Shown here: positions 1-6,341 of the stretch, piece by piece
Numbering within the stretch: the stretch's first letter is position 1
Layout of the letters: each line of letters starts with the position of its first letter
Origin: Candidatus Sabulitectum sp.
Lineage (GTDB): Bacteria; Fermentibacterota; Fermentibacteria; Fermentibacterales; JCC-6
NCBI GenBank assembly: GCA_023136985.1
Contig: JAGLQD010000126.1
Location: forward strand, 1 to 15,913
Length of the DNA stretch: 15,913 bases
Reading direction: 5' to 3'
Program-made: the position numbers and the translations under genes
Notes under the pieces: generated by a model
What the model saw: only the letters and a program-made list of their open reading frames with translations
The model's database searches: none
Told to the model about the DNA's origin: nothing

Positions 1-1
1 G

Positions 2-553
2 GAAGAGTCATATTCGAAAATCACAATGTTTATCGATCTTCTTGTGGTAAGCGCCGTGAAAACCAATCTTGTGGGCCCTGCTGAAATTGACCGTTTGTGG
101 ACCCGACATGTGCTTGAATCTATTGCGTTTATCCCCTTTCTTACCAGTGATACTGTTATCGATATTGGAACAGGCGCCGGTTTCCCCGGAATGATTCTTT
201 CTCTATGCGGATATGATGTGATCATGGTTGAATCAAGGAGGAAAAGATGTGCCTTTCTAGAGACTGCTGCGAGAAAATGCGGGGTTTCATGCCGGGTAAT
301 GAACAGCAGAATTGAAGATGCAGGGCCTTTTCCGGGAAACAGTCTTTTTACATCCAGGGCGGTCAAAGGCCATGAAGAAATGGTAAAGTTGATCAATCCA
401 GCTGCACCCGCGGGGTTTTCCCTTGTAACCAGAGTTTCCAGTCAGGCGGAAACTTGTTCCAATACAGTAATATCAGAAGAACTGCCCATGCCTCCGCTTG
501 ACCGAAAGGGGTTTATTCTGCAGTATCGACATCCCTGTCTAAAGAAATTATAA
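2..553 (+). CDS. rsmG: 16S rRNA (guanine-N7) methyltransferase RsmG, 5' partial
   Basis: RsmG (GidB) transfers a methyl group from S-adenosylmethionine to N7 of a guanine in the 530 loop of 16S rRNA, in the cytoplasm. The reading frame is open to the left edge. The first ATG (position 26) falls inside the conserved N-terminal region, in the stretch equivalent to the family's 'W...NLT' segment, so the gene almost certainly starts before the window and lacks roughly 20-40 residues here. Counting from the ATG at 26, the SAM-binding glycine motif DIGTGAGFPG lies at residues 46-55. The 'TRHVLES' helix precedes it (26-32), and 'FTSRAVKG' further on matches the family's 'SRA' motif. The C-terminal end looks natural. 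Only 15 bases separate it from parA, as in the classical mnmG-rsmG-parA-parB order. The family assignment is firm; the start is unknown. Confidence 0.93.
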   Translation, partial: EESYSKITMFIDLLVVSAVKTNLVGPAEIDRLWTRHVLESIAFIPFLTSDTVIDIGTGAGFPGMILSLCGYDVIMVESRRKRCAFLETAARKCGVSCRVMNSRIEDAGPFPGNSLFTSRAVKGHEEMVKLINPAAPAGFSLVTRVSSQAETCSNTVISEELPMPPLDRKGFILQYRHPCLKKL

Positions 554-568
554 GGAAAGGTGACCTAA

Positions 569-1327
569 ATGACCAGAATTCTTGCTGTGGCCAACCAGAA
601 GGGCGGAGTAGGTAAAACCACCACCGTTATTAATCTTGGTGCCAGCATTGCCGTTCACGATAAAGAAGTACTTGTTATTGATCTTGATCCGCAAGCCAAT
701 GCAACCAGTGGCCTTGGGAATGAAGAGGCAGATAAAAAAGGTATTCACAGCTTCATTTCAGGAGAAAATACCCTGGAAGAGTGCACTGTTAAAACAGAGG
801 TCGAGGGCTTGTCCCTTATTCCTGGAGCAAGACATCTTGCCGGTACTGAAATTGAACTGGCGACTCAGGACCAGCGGGAATTCTTTCTGGCACAGGCTCT
901 TTCAGAGTCAGATCTTTCCAGGTACGATTATGTTCTTATTGACTGTCCACCGTCTCTTGGGCTCTTAACTATCAATGCGCTTGTTGCAGCCCATGGCGTT
1001 ATTCTAACTGTCCAGAGTGAGTACTATGCTCTTGAGGGCCTCTCGCACCTTATGGAGACAGTAAAAAGAATAAAGGCTCACTGGAACAAAGACCTTAGCA
1101 TTTTTGGCGTAGTTCTTACAATGTATGACAAAAGGCTGAAGTTGAGCCGGGAGGTTGAATTCTCTGCAGAGAAGTATCTTGGAAAGTCTCTCTTTAAAAC
1201 ACGCATTCCAAGAAATGTCCGACTGAGTGAAGCTCCAAGCCACGGAAAACCAGTTATTTTATATGATGCATATTCCAGTGGTGCAAAGAGTTACATGAGT
1301 CTGGCCAGGGAGGTTATGTCAAGGTGA
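569..1327 (+). CDS. parA: Chromosome partitioning ATPase ParA (Soj)
   Basis: This is a ParA/Soj-family deviant Walker ATPase that works with ParB to segregate replication origins. ATP-bound dimers bind nucleoid DNA nonspecifically, and ParB stimulates hydrolysis. Its 252 residues are typical of chromosomal ParA, which lacks the N-terminal DNA-binding extension of plasmid type Ia proteins. The deviant Walker A motif KGGVGKTT is at residues 11-18, with both signature lysines (K11 and K16). Walker A' (IDLDPQANAT) is near 37-46 and Walker B (LIDCPP) near 123-128. The ATG is preceded by a GGAAAGG ribosome binding site. The end overlaps the parB start by 4 bases (GTGA), so the two genes are probably translationally coupled. 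The chromosomal type is supported by rsmG upstream. Confidence 0.96.
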   Translation: MTRILAVANQKGGVGKTTTVINLGASIAVHDKEVLVIDLDPQANATSGLGNEEADKKGIHSFISGENTLEECTVKTEVEGLSLIPGARHLAGTEIELATQDQREFFLAQALSESDLSRYDYVLIDCPPSLGLLTINALVAAHGVILTVQSEYYALEGLSHLMETVKRIKAHWNKDLSIFGVVLTMYDKRLKLSREVEFSAEKYLGKSLFKTRIPRNVRLSEAPSHGKPVILYDAYSSGAKSYMSLAREVMSR

Positions 1328-2193
1328 AACGAAAAAATGCACTTGGAAGAGGGCTGGAATCTTTGCTGCCAAGTATTAGTATGGAAGAAAAAGCCTCTGA
1401 AAATGGAACGCCTGCAGATATTCCGGTTGATGCTATTGATCCTAATCCATTTCAGCCAAGGATTGACTGGAACGAGGAAGAGCTTTCTTCTCTTGCAGAG
1501 TCAATTAAACAGCAGGGTATCCTGCAGCCCATCGTTTTAAGGAAACATGACAGCCGCTATGAGCTTATTGCAGGAGAAAGAAGACTGAGAGCTTCCATTC
1601 TTGCAGACATGCAGACAATTCCCGCATTCATAAGGGAAGCTACAGATGAGCAGATGATGGCCCTTGCCTTGATAGAGAATATCCAGAGGCAGGATCTGAA
1701 TCCAATGGAAAAGGCAGAGGCATTCAGCCGGTTTTGCACCGAGTTTGATTTGACTCAGGAGGAGCTGGGGAAACAAGTTGGTATAAGTCGTTCCGCAGTG
1801 GCAAATTTTCAGAGACTTATGGAGTTGCCTCATTCAGTAAAAACAATGGTAAGAACCGGTAAGCTTTCAATGGGTCACGGCAGGGCTCTTCTTGGTCTGG
1901 CTGGTGAGGATTCTATTGTAAGAACAGCAAATATGTGCATTGCAAGGGGATACAGCGTTAGAGCCCTCGAAGATGCTGTAAGAAAGATCACCGGTAGAAA
2001 AACAGTGAAGCGAAAGAAAAAAGAAGTGATACCAGAAATAAAGCATCTGGAAACAGAACTTCAGCGAGTACTTGGAACCAGGGTTATTCTTAAAGATTCC
2101 GGAGGATCCGGCAGAATGGAAATAGAGTATAGCTCTCTGGACGAGCTGGACAGGATTCTTAGTATAATAAGGGGTCGGGGAAACTCGGCATAG
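1324..2193 (+). CDS. parB: Chromosome partitioning protein ParB (Spo0J)
   Basis: ParB binds parS sites, hydrolyses CTP to form sliding clamps, and stimulates ParA. Its 289 residues are the usual length. The N-terminal LGRGLESLLP (7-16) resembles the ParA-contacting peptide. The CTP-binding region includes GERRLRA (84-90) and ENIQRQDLNP (118-127). A helix-turn-helix covers about 142-165, followed by a basic linker rich in Lys and Arg (225-233). The C-terminal dimerisation domain follows (about 240-289). The start is GTG at 1324, inside the end of parA, and gives the canonical N-terminus; no ATG fits as well. No parS palindrome (TGTTTCACGTGAAACA-like) was found in the window. A ferredoxin gene follows 31 bases downstream, probably in the same transcript. 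Confidence 0.95.
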   Translation: MKRKNALGRGLESLLPSISMEEKASENGTPADIPVDAIDPNPFQPRIDWNEEELSSLAESIKQQGILQPIVLRKHDSRYELIAGERRLRASILADMQTIPAFIREATDEQMMALALIENIQRQDLNPMEKAEAFSRFCTEFDLTQEELGKQVGISRSAVANFQRLMELPHSVKTMVRTGKLSMGHGRALLGLAGEDSIVRTANMCIARGYSVRALEDAVRKITGRKTVKRKKKEVIPEIKHLETELQRVLGTRVILKDSGGSGRMEIEYSSLDELDRILSIIRGRGNSA

Positions 2194-2224
2194 TTTTGAA
2201 CAAACAATAATAACGGAGGTTTTC

Positions 2225-2392
2225 ATGGCTTACAAAATTAACGATACCTGCATCAGTTGTGGTGCCTGTCAGGGCGAGTGTCCAGTTGATTGTATCAAAG
2301 AGGGAACACCCTATGTGATCGATGCTGCTACCTGCATCGATTGTGGAGCATGCGCAGCTGTTTGTCCTGTCAGCTGCATAGATGCTCCCTAG
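2225..2392 (+). CDS. 2[4Fe-4S] ferredoxin, clostridial type (55 aa)
   Basis: A small ferredoxin that carries two low-potential [4Fe-4S] clusters and shuttles electrons between oxidoreductases in the cytoplasm. It starts MAYKINDTC, very close in form to clostridial ferredoxins. Cluster ligands are C9, C12, C15 and C19, each half ending in CP, and C37, C40, C43 and C47. Each half also carries an extra cysteine four residues after its last ligand (C23 and C51, in CPVDC and CPVSC), where clostridial proteins usually have Ala. The ATG has a strong GGAGG (2215-2219) with a 5-base spacer. The gene lies 31 bases after parB and before a hairpin terminator, so it probably belongs to the rsmG-parAB transcript. 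It could serve as electron acceptor for the IorAB enzyme encoded at 7443-9808 (inference). Confidence 0.95.
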   Translation: MAYKINDTCISCGACQGECPVDCIKEGTPYVIDAATCIDCGACAAVCPVSCIDAP

Positions 2393-2417
2393 AACCCTGC
2401 TTAACTCATAAGAATAC

Positions 2418-2454
2418 AGCCGTACAGGTTTTCCTGTGCGGCTACATGTTTTTT
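2418..2454 (+). terminator. Rho-independent terminator after the ferredoxin
   Basis: An 11-bp stem (2418-2428 with 2433-2443, one G-T wobble) encloses a TTTT loop. It is followed by six T residues at 2449-2454. It ends the plus-strand rsmG-parA-parB-ferredoxin unit. The stop codon of the minus-strand glycosyltransferase gene (2442-2444) lies at the edge of the stem, so this element sits between convergent genes. Termination in the minus direction is less certain because the T-run on that side is broken. Confidence 0.85.
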
Positions 2455-3608
2455 ACTAGAAATGTATACAGCTGATAGAGTTGTTCCACCATTATCTTTG
2501 CGGAAAATGGAGCGAGATCCTGATCTACTGTGGCAAGCATTTCATTCCTGAGTTCCGGAGACGAGAGCAGCTTACAAATTCCTTTTGCAAGACATGCAAT
2601 ATCGCCATGGCTGCACAGAAATCCATTCTTCAACCCGTTAATGAGTTCGGCAATTCCACCAACATCTGTAGCAACCACCGGAATCCTCACAGCAAGAGCT
2701 TCCAGCATGGCTCTGGGAAGCCCTTCACTTCTGGAAGTAAGCAGGAAAACATCAAAAGCAGGGAGAATTTCGGCTACATCTTTTCTGCTTCCCAGCATTA
2801 TAAAATTTTCTTCCATGTTTTTTATTTTGATGTATTGCTTTATGTAGCTGTCCAGCGGACCATCTCCTACTATTACAAACCTGACATTCGGAAAAGAAAC
2901 TCTGACCTTCTCGGCTACATCAATAATTGCCTCTGGATGTTTCTGGGATGCCAGTCTGATAACAGTACCAACCACAGGAAAAGCCGCAGGGATACCAAGA
3001 CGCTTTTTTGCCTGAAGATTATTTCCCCGCTGGACAAAGAAAGACTCAAATTCCACACCACTTCGTATCAGCTGATAGTCTTCCGGTTTGCCAATTCCCC
3101 AGTTAACACCCTTTTTTATATCATGAGGACTAACGACAATATTTGAATAGGCAAGGTTATAACCAAACCGTTCAAGAACAGAGTAGAATGCCTTGAGAAA
3201 GGGGTGCATTGTATCAAAAAAAGACCATCCATGAACGGTTTGCACTATCTTTGCAGGTGTTTTTGCACATGCCGCCGCAAGTCTGCCAAGAAATTTAGCC
3301 TTTGATCCATGGGTATGAACAATGGAGAACTGATTCTTGTCGATAATATCTTTAATCTCAAAAAAAGCTTTGATGTCGTGGTAGATGGAAAGTTTTCTTA
3401 CAAGATGCGGGGCGGTAAAAACAGGAATACTATACTTAACGGAAAGATCACTGAAGGTGCCTTCCGGCGAAATTTCAGGCCCGGTCAAAACAGCCGAGGG
3501 GTATCCCATTCTTGTGATCTCACGGCAACTGATCAGCGTGTTCATTTGAGCACCGCCAACCGCCATTTTCGTAATAATGTGCAGTACGGTGGTTTCTTTT
3601 TCTGACAT
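2442..3608 (-). CDS. GT4-family glycosyltransferase
   Basis: A GT-B fold, retaining glycosyltransferase of family GT4 that transfers a sugar from an activated donor, most likely to an envelope glycan or lipid at the cytoplasmic membrane. The donor and acceptor are not predictable. The 388 residues are the usual length. The N-terminal glycine motif GGAQ is at 18-21, and a 'HTHGSKAKFLGRLAA' acceptor-domain segment starts at about 98. The donor domain shows 'VGTVIRLASQKHP' near 212 and 'VGDGP' near 247. The E-x7-E signature is in SEGLPRAMLEALA (294-306), followed by 'ATDVGGIAELI' near 313. The ATG overlaps the stop of the preceding membrane protein gene by one base (TAATG), so translation is probably coupled. 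It is the last gene of the four-gene minus-strand operon. Confidence 0.9.
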   Translation of the reverse strand: MSEKETTVLHIITKMAVGGAQMNTLISCREITRMGYPSAVLTGPEISPEGTFSDLSVKYSIPVFTAPHLVRKLSIYHDIKAFFEIKDIIDKNQFSIVHTHGSKAKFLGRLAAACAKTPAKIVQTVHGWSFFDTMHPFLKAFYSVLERFGYNLAYSNIVVSPHDIKKGVNWGIGKPEDYQLIRSGVEFESFFVQRGNNLQAKKRLGIPAAFPVVGTVIRLASQKHPEAIIDVAEKVRVSFPNVRFVIVGDGPLDSYIKQYIKIKNMEENFIMLGSRKDVAEILPAFDVFLLTSRSEGLPRAMLEALAVRIPVVATDVGGIAELINGLKNGFLCSHGDIACLAKGICKLLSSPELRNEMLATVDQDLAPFSAKIMVEQLYQLYTFLVKNM

Positions 3609-4135
3609 TACTTCTTTTTCCTGGTTTTTTCGTCAGATGTCACTTCTTTTCTGAAATATAGGCACATCCTGTAAAAAACAGCAATCAGAATCGTAAGCCC
3701 GGAATAAAAGAGGGGGCTGAGAAAAACAGACCCGATTGCCCAGAAAACAAGAACGGCCAGCAGGAGTTTCTTTGTATGCCATTGTACGGTTTTTAGGCTG
3801 TTGTTTTTATAAGAGTTGTAATCGCGAAAAAGATCTTCAGCAAAACTGAACAAAACAACAGACAAGGCGGTCAGCCCCAGATGAAGAGGCATTCCACCAA
3901 CAAGATGGCGGTTTTGAGCAAAAGCCAGAATGCTTGTTACAAATGGTAGCAGTATCATTCCGCCCAGAAGGAATCGCATACCCCAGAGCAGAGCCTGATC
4001 AGAGGTGAATTCCTTTCCCGGAGCCTCCTGTCTTTTAATAAAGACGGCCAGCAGGTGTCGGGAAAGCCGGAAAAGCCCGGAGAGAAGCAACACTACCACC
4101 AGTACTACTCCATAATCCATCAGTCGCTGAGGCAA
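3608..4135 (-). CDS. Membrane protein of unknown function
   Basis: I do not recognise a family. It is a polytopic protein of about 175 residues with about four to five hydrophobic segments (for example VVLVVVLLLSGLF near the start, LLGGMILLPFVTSILAFA, and two adjacent C-terminal segments). A highly charged tail ends in KTRKKK, presumably cytoplasmic. I chose the TTG at 4135 as start: a GGAGG (complement of 4143-4147) sits seven bases upstream, and the TTG lies one base beyond the stop of the previous gene. Alternatives are ATG at 4120 (20 or more bases from that RBS) and an ATG at 4189 that would overlap the previous gene by 53 bases. It sits between another membrane protein and a GT4 glycosyltransferase, so an envelope or glycan role is possible but unproven. 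Confidence 0.75.
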   Translation of the reverse strand: MPQRLMDYGVVLVVVLLLSGLFRLSRHLLAVFIKRQEAPGKEFTSDQALLWGMRFLLGGMILLPFVTSILAFAQNRHLVGGMPLHLGLTALSVVLFSFAEDLFRDYNSYKNNSLKTVQWHTKKLLLAVLVFWAIGSVFLSPLFYSGLTILIAVFYRMCLYFRKEVTSDEKTRKKK

Positions 4136-4147
4136 ACTATTTCCTCC
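4133..4147 (-). promoter_or_regulatory. Ribosome binding site that fixes a TTG start
   Basis: On the minus strand GGAGG (4147-4143) is followed by a 7-base spacer and TTG (4135-4133). The spacer contains the stop codon of the upstream gene. This favours TTG over the downstream ATG at 4120. Confidence 0.6.
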
Positions 4148-4688
4148 CCTTGTTTCTTTTGGTTTGATATATGACACCAGAAACAGCAATTACTACCACA
4201 ATCACCCAGTAAGAAGTAACACCACAAGATACATTGATCCAGGCGATCAGATTTACAGCTCCCGTTGCGGCAAGTCCTGCTCCGGCTACAGAAGTAAGTA
4301 CCGAGAATACAAAATTTCGGGACACATAAACAAGAGCACCGGAAATAAGTGCCACTACTCCAGCAAATATCATCGACAAGTCCGGGAAAAAAGAAGAGCA
4401 GAGAAAATAGCCGATGAAAAGTCCTGCTAGAAAAAAAGCTGCTCTGTAAAGAAAAGAGACTGCAACGGCAAGAAGTACTGCAAGTGCATAAGGGCCATAT
4501 CGCAGAACATCAGGATTATCAGTGAAATTTATAAGAACGGAGCCCCCTTGAATAACACCAACAATAAGAGCAAATAGTACAAGGGCAAATGGAACAAGAC
4601 GGCTTCCCCAGAAGGCAAGCACGACTCCCGATACCAGAAGGAATACCGGAATAGCAAAAGGTTGGTACATAACAAGTTGACCAATCAT
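4137..4688 (-). CDS. Polytopic membrane protein, possibly DUF4203/TMEM198-like
   Basis: A 183-residue protein that is almost entirely hydrophobic, with about six to seven predicted membrane helices and short loops. It ends in a basic tail, TKRNKGRK. The glycine- and alanine-rich helices (for example AFFLAGLFIGYFL and VLTSVAGAGLAATGAVNLIA) recall the DUF4203/TMEM198-type domain, but this is a weak resemblance judged by eye. The ATG overlaps the stop of the HAD gene by one base (TAATG), with GGAGG five bases upstream, so translational coupling is likely. It is the second gene of the minus-strand operon HAD, membrane protein, membrane protein, glycosyltransferase. Function is unknown; a transporter or scaffold role would be speculation. 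Confidence 0.8.
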   Translation of the reverse strand: MIGQLVMYQPFAIPVFLLVSGVVLAFWGSRLVPFALVLFALIVGVIQGGSVLINFTDNPDVLRYGPYALAVLLAVAVSFLYRAAFFLAGLFIGYFLCSSFFPDLSMIFAGVVALISGALVYVSRNFVFSVLTSVAGAGLAATGAVNLIAWINVSCGVTSYWVIVVVIAVSGVIYQTKRNKGRK

Positions 4689-5386
4689 TACAACCTCCGA
4701 AGAAAATGAAGAAGTTCATTAAGCCCTTGAATATCACAGGAGGCTTCGGGTGCAGACAAGCCGGTATTGTAACCATTGCGAACAAGAACAACAGGCATCC
4801 CGGCAGATTCAGCGGCTCGGACTCCCTTCCACGCATCTTCAAAAACAAGACACCTGGAAGGGTCCACTGAGAGAAAATCAGCAGCTTTCACAAAAATATC
4901 CGGAGAGGGTTTTCCCCGGAGGCCTTCTCCTCCTATAACCGGGGGAAGATGATCTACAGCATTTCCTGCAATGATCCTTACAAGGTTGCTGTCGGTATTT
5001 GAAGCAATTGCGCAGGTCTTTTCTCTGCATGCAATTTTAAGAACTGCAGAAGCATCCTGGAAAAGCGGGATCAGCCCTTTCGCACAGAAATCTGTATATA
5101 TGGCTTTTTGCTCGGCTCTGGCTGCATCAATATCATCAACGCGGAGTTCAGTTCTTTCAATTTCACCAGCAAGCCCTCTGCCGAAAAAGGCCCAGTGTTT
5201 CCAGTATTCTTCCTCTGGAATAGAGTGTTGATATCGGGAAAGAACAAGATTCCAGGCTTTTCTGTAAAACGGTTCGCTGTCAGCAAGTACTCCATCGAAG
5301 TCAAACAGAATAGCTTGTGCGTTCCTCCACAACTCTGAAAGTTTCAGCTTAGCCTCCACGGGTCTGGTCAAATAAATAAATTTCAA
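4688..5386 (-). CDS. HAD-superfamily hydrolase, beta-phosphoglucomutase/phosphatase-like
   Basis: A cytoplasmic HAD enzyme of the PGM-like subgroup with a helical cap, which acts on a small phosphorylated substrate, probably a sugar or nucleotide phosphate. Numbering from the 5386 start, motif I is DFDGVLADSEP (29-39), with nucleophile D29 and acid/base D31. Motif II is SNT (129-131). The motif III lysine is in GKPSPDIF (K159) and motif IV is ED (183-184). The start is uncertain: the longest frame opens with TTG at 5386 without a clear ribosome binding site, and gives about 20 residues more than usual before motif I. A GGAGG (complement of 5353-5357) lies five bases before an in-frame CTG (5347). 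It heads the minus-strand operon and is divergent from ptb. Confidence 0.88.
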   Translation of the reverse strand: MKFIYLTRPVEAKLKLSELWRNAQAILFDFDGVLADSEPFYRKAWNLVLSRYQHSIPEEEYWKHWAFFGRGLAGEIERTELRVDDIDAARAEQKAIYTDFCAKGLIPLFQDASAVLKIACREKTCAIASNTDSNLVRIIAGNAVDHLPPVIGGEGLRGKPSPDIFVKAADFLSVDPSRCLVFEDAWKGVRAAESAGMPVVLVRNGYNTGLSAPEASCDIQGLNELLHFLRRL

Positions 5387-5430
5387 TCATAGTATCATAT
5401 CTCTTGTGGTAAGTAAATCCCATAGAAAAC

Positions 5431-5444
5431 GGAGGTTCCCATTG
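5431..5444 (+). promoter_or_regulatory. Ribosome binding site that fixes the ptb TTG start
   Basis: GGAGG at 5431-5435 is followed by a 6-base spacer and TTG (5442-5444). The in-frame GTG at 5406 has no comparable site and would add 12 basic residues absent from the family. The divergent gap 5387-5430 must hold the promoters of both operons, but I could not identify a convincing -35/-10 pair. Confidence 0.65.
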
Positions 5445-6341
5445 CTGTCCAATTTTTTTGAGATAAGAAATGCTGCCAGGACTATCAAAGGTGCCAGAGT
5501 TGCTGTTCCTTTCGGACACGATGCTTCATCGCTGGAAGCATTGCTTGAAGCATCTGATTCCGGCCTCGCCGGGAGCATAATAGTAGGATCAGAGGAAGAA
5601 GTAAAGAAATCGCTCCTGGAGCTGGATCGAGAGCTTCCCGATGATATATCGGTTATTCACTGTGAAGATCCCGAAGAAGCCGCGCTGAAAGCCGTGAGCC
5701 TGGTGAGTTCCGGTGAAGCGACCATGCTTATGAAAGGTCTGATCAAAACCTCCATCTTCCTGAAGGCTGTTCTTAACAAAGAGTTCGGTTTGAGAACTGG
5801 AAGAGTTCTAAGCCACGTAGCCGTTGTTCATGCCCCCAGACAGGATCGCCTTGTGGCCATAACCGACGGTGGTATGAATATCAGACCTGACAGGGAAGAA
5901 ACAATTCAAATAGCTTTGAATGCCGGCGATATAATGTTGAAGCTCGGAGCTGACAGGGTAAGAATTGCTCTTCTTGCTGCAGTTGAGGTTGCAAATGAGA
6001 AAATGCCGGAAACCGTTCTCTGGAAACAGATAGCTGAAGAGGGTATCGAAGGGGTGGATGTTGCCGGCCCTGTTGCAGTGGACGGAGCAATGGACCCTGA
6101 AGCTGCTGCAATCAAAAAAATGGAAGGTCCTGTTGCCGGTAGAGCAAATGTACTGGTAACACCGGACATCGCTTGCGGTAATATTTTCGCCAAGGGCTTT
6201 ATGTACATGACAAATACAGAGGTAGGAGGACTTATTGCCGGAGCAGGGGCTCCTGTGGTAATGCTCAGTCGTTCCGACTCTGCTTCCACCAAGCTGAACA
6301 GCCTTGCGCTTGGTGTGGTTGTGGCCGGGGGAAAGCAATGA
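5442..6341 (+). CDS. ptb: Phosphate butyryltransferase (phosphotransbutyrylase)
   Basis: A member of the phosphate acetyl/butyryltransferase family that converts an acyl-CoA and phosphate to an acyl phosphate and CoA in the cytoplasm. With the TTG start at 5442 it has 299 residues, the usual Ptb length. That start is supported by GGAGG with a 6-base spacer. Family landmarks are MLMKGLIKTSIFLKAVL (about 95-111), SHVAVVHAP (about 124-132), TDGGMNI (141-147), and the C-terminal 'VTPDIACGNIFAKGF' and 'GAGAPVVMLSRSDSASTK'. The last is the CoA/phosphate-site region seen in Pta and Ptb. The stop overlaps the buk ATG by 4 bases (ATGA). Acyl specificity (butyryl, branched-chain or aryl) cannot be read from the sequence. 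The iorAB neighbours point to acyl-CoAs derived from amino acids. Confidence 0.93.
   Translation: MLSNFFEIRNAARTIKGARVAVPFGHDASSLEALLEASDSGLAGSIIVGSEEEVKKSLLELDRELPDDISVIHCEDPEEAALKAVSLVSSGEATMLMKGLIKTSIFLKAVLNKEFGLRTGRVLSHVAVVHAPRQDRLVAITDGGMNIRPDREETIQIALNAGDIMLKLGADRVRIALLAAVEVANEKMPETVLWKQIAEEGIEGVDVAGPVAVDGAMDPEAAAIKKMEGPVAGRANVLVTPDIACGNIFAKGFMYMTNTEVGGLIAGAGAPVVMLSRSDSASTKLNSLALGVVVAGGKQ

Noticed and set aside
1318..1336. Half of a parS-like palindrome (GTGAAAC) at the parB start
   Set aside because: Only the right half matches; the left half agrees at about two of eight bases, so it is chance.
2481..3146. A 221-codon open frame on the plus strand
   Set aside because: Antisense to the GT4 gene, with no family-like motifs and no ribosome binding site; a shadow of the real gene.
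4136..4189. ATG start at 4189 for the second membrane protein
   Set aside because: It overlaps the upstream gene by 53 bases in another frame and lacks a good ribosome binding site; TTG at 4135 has GGAGG at 7 bases.
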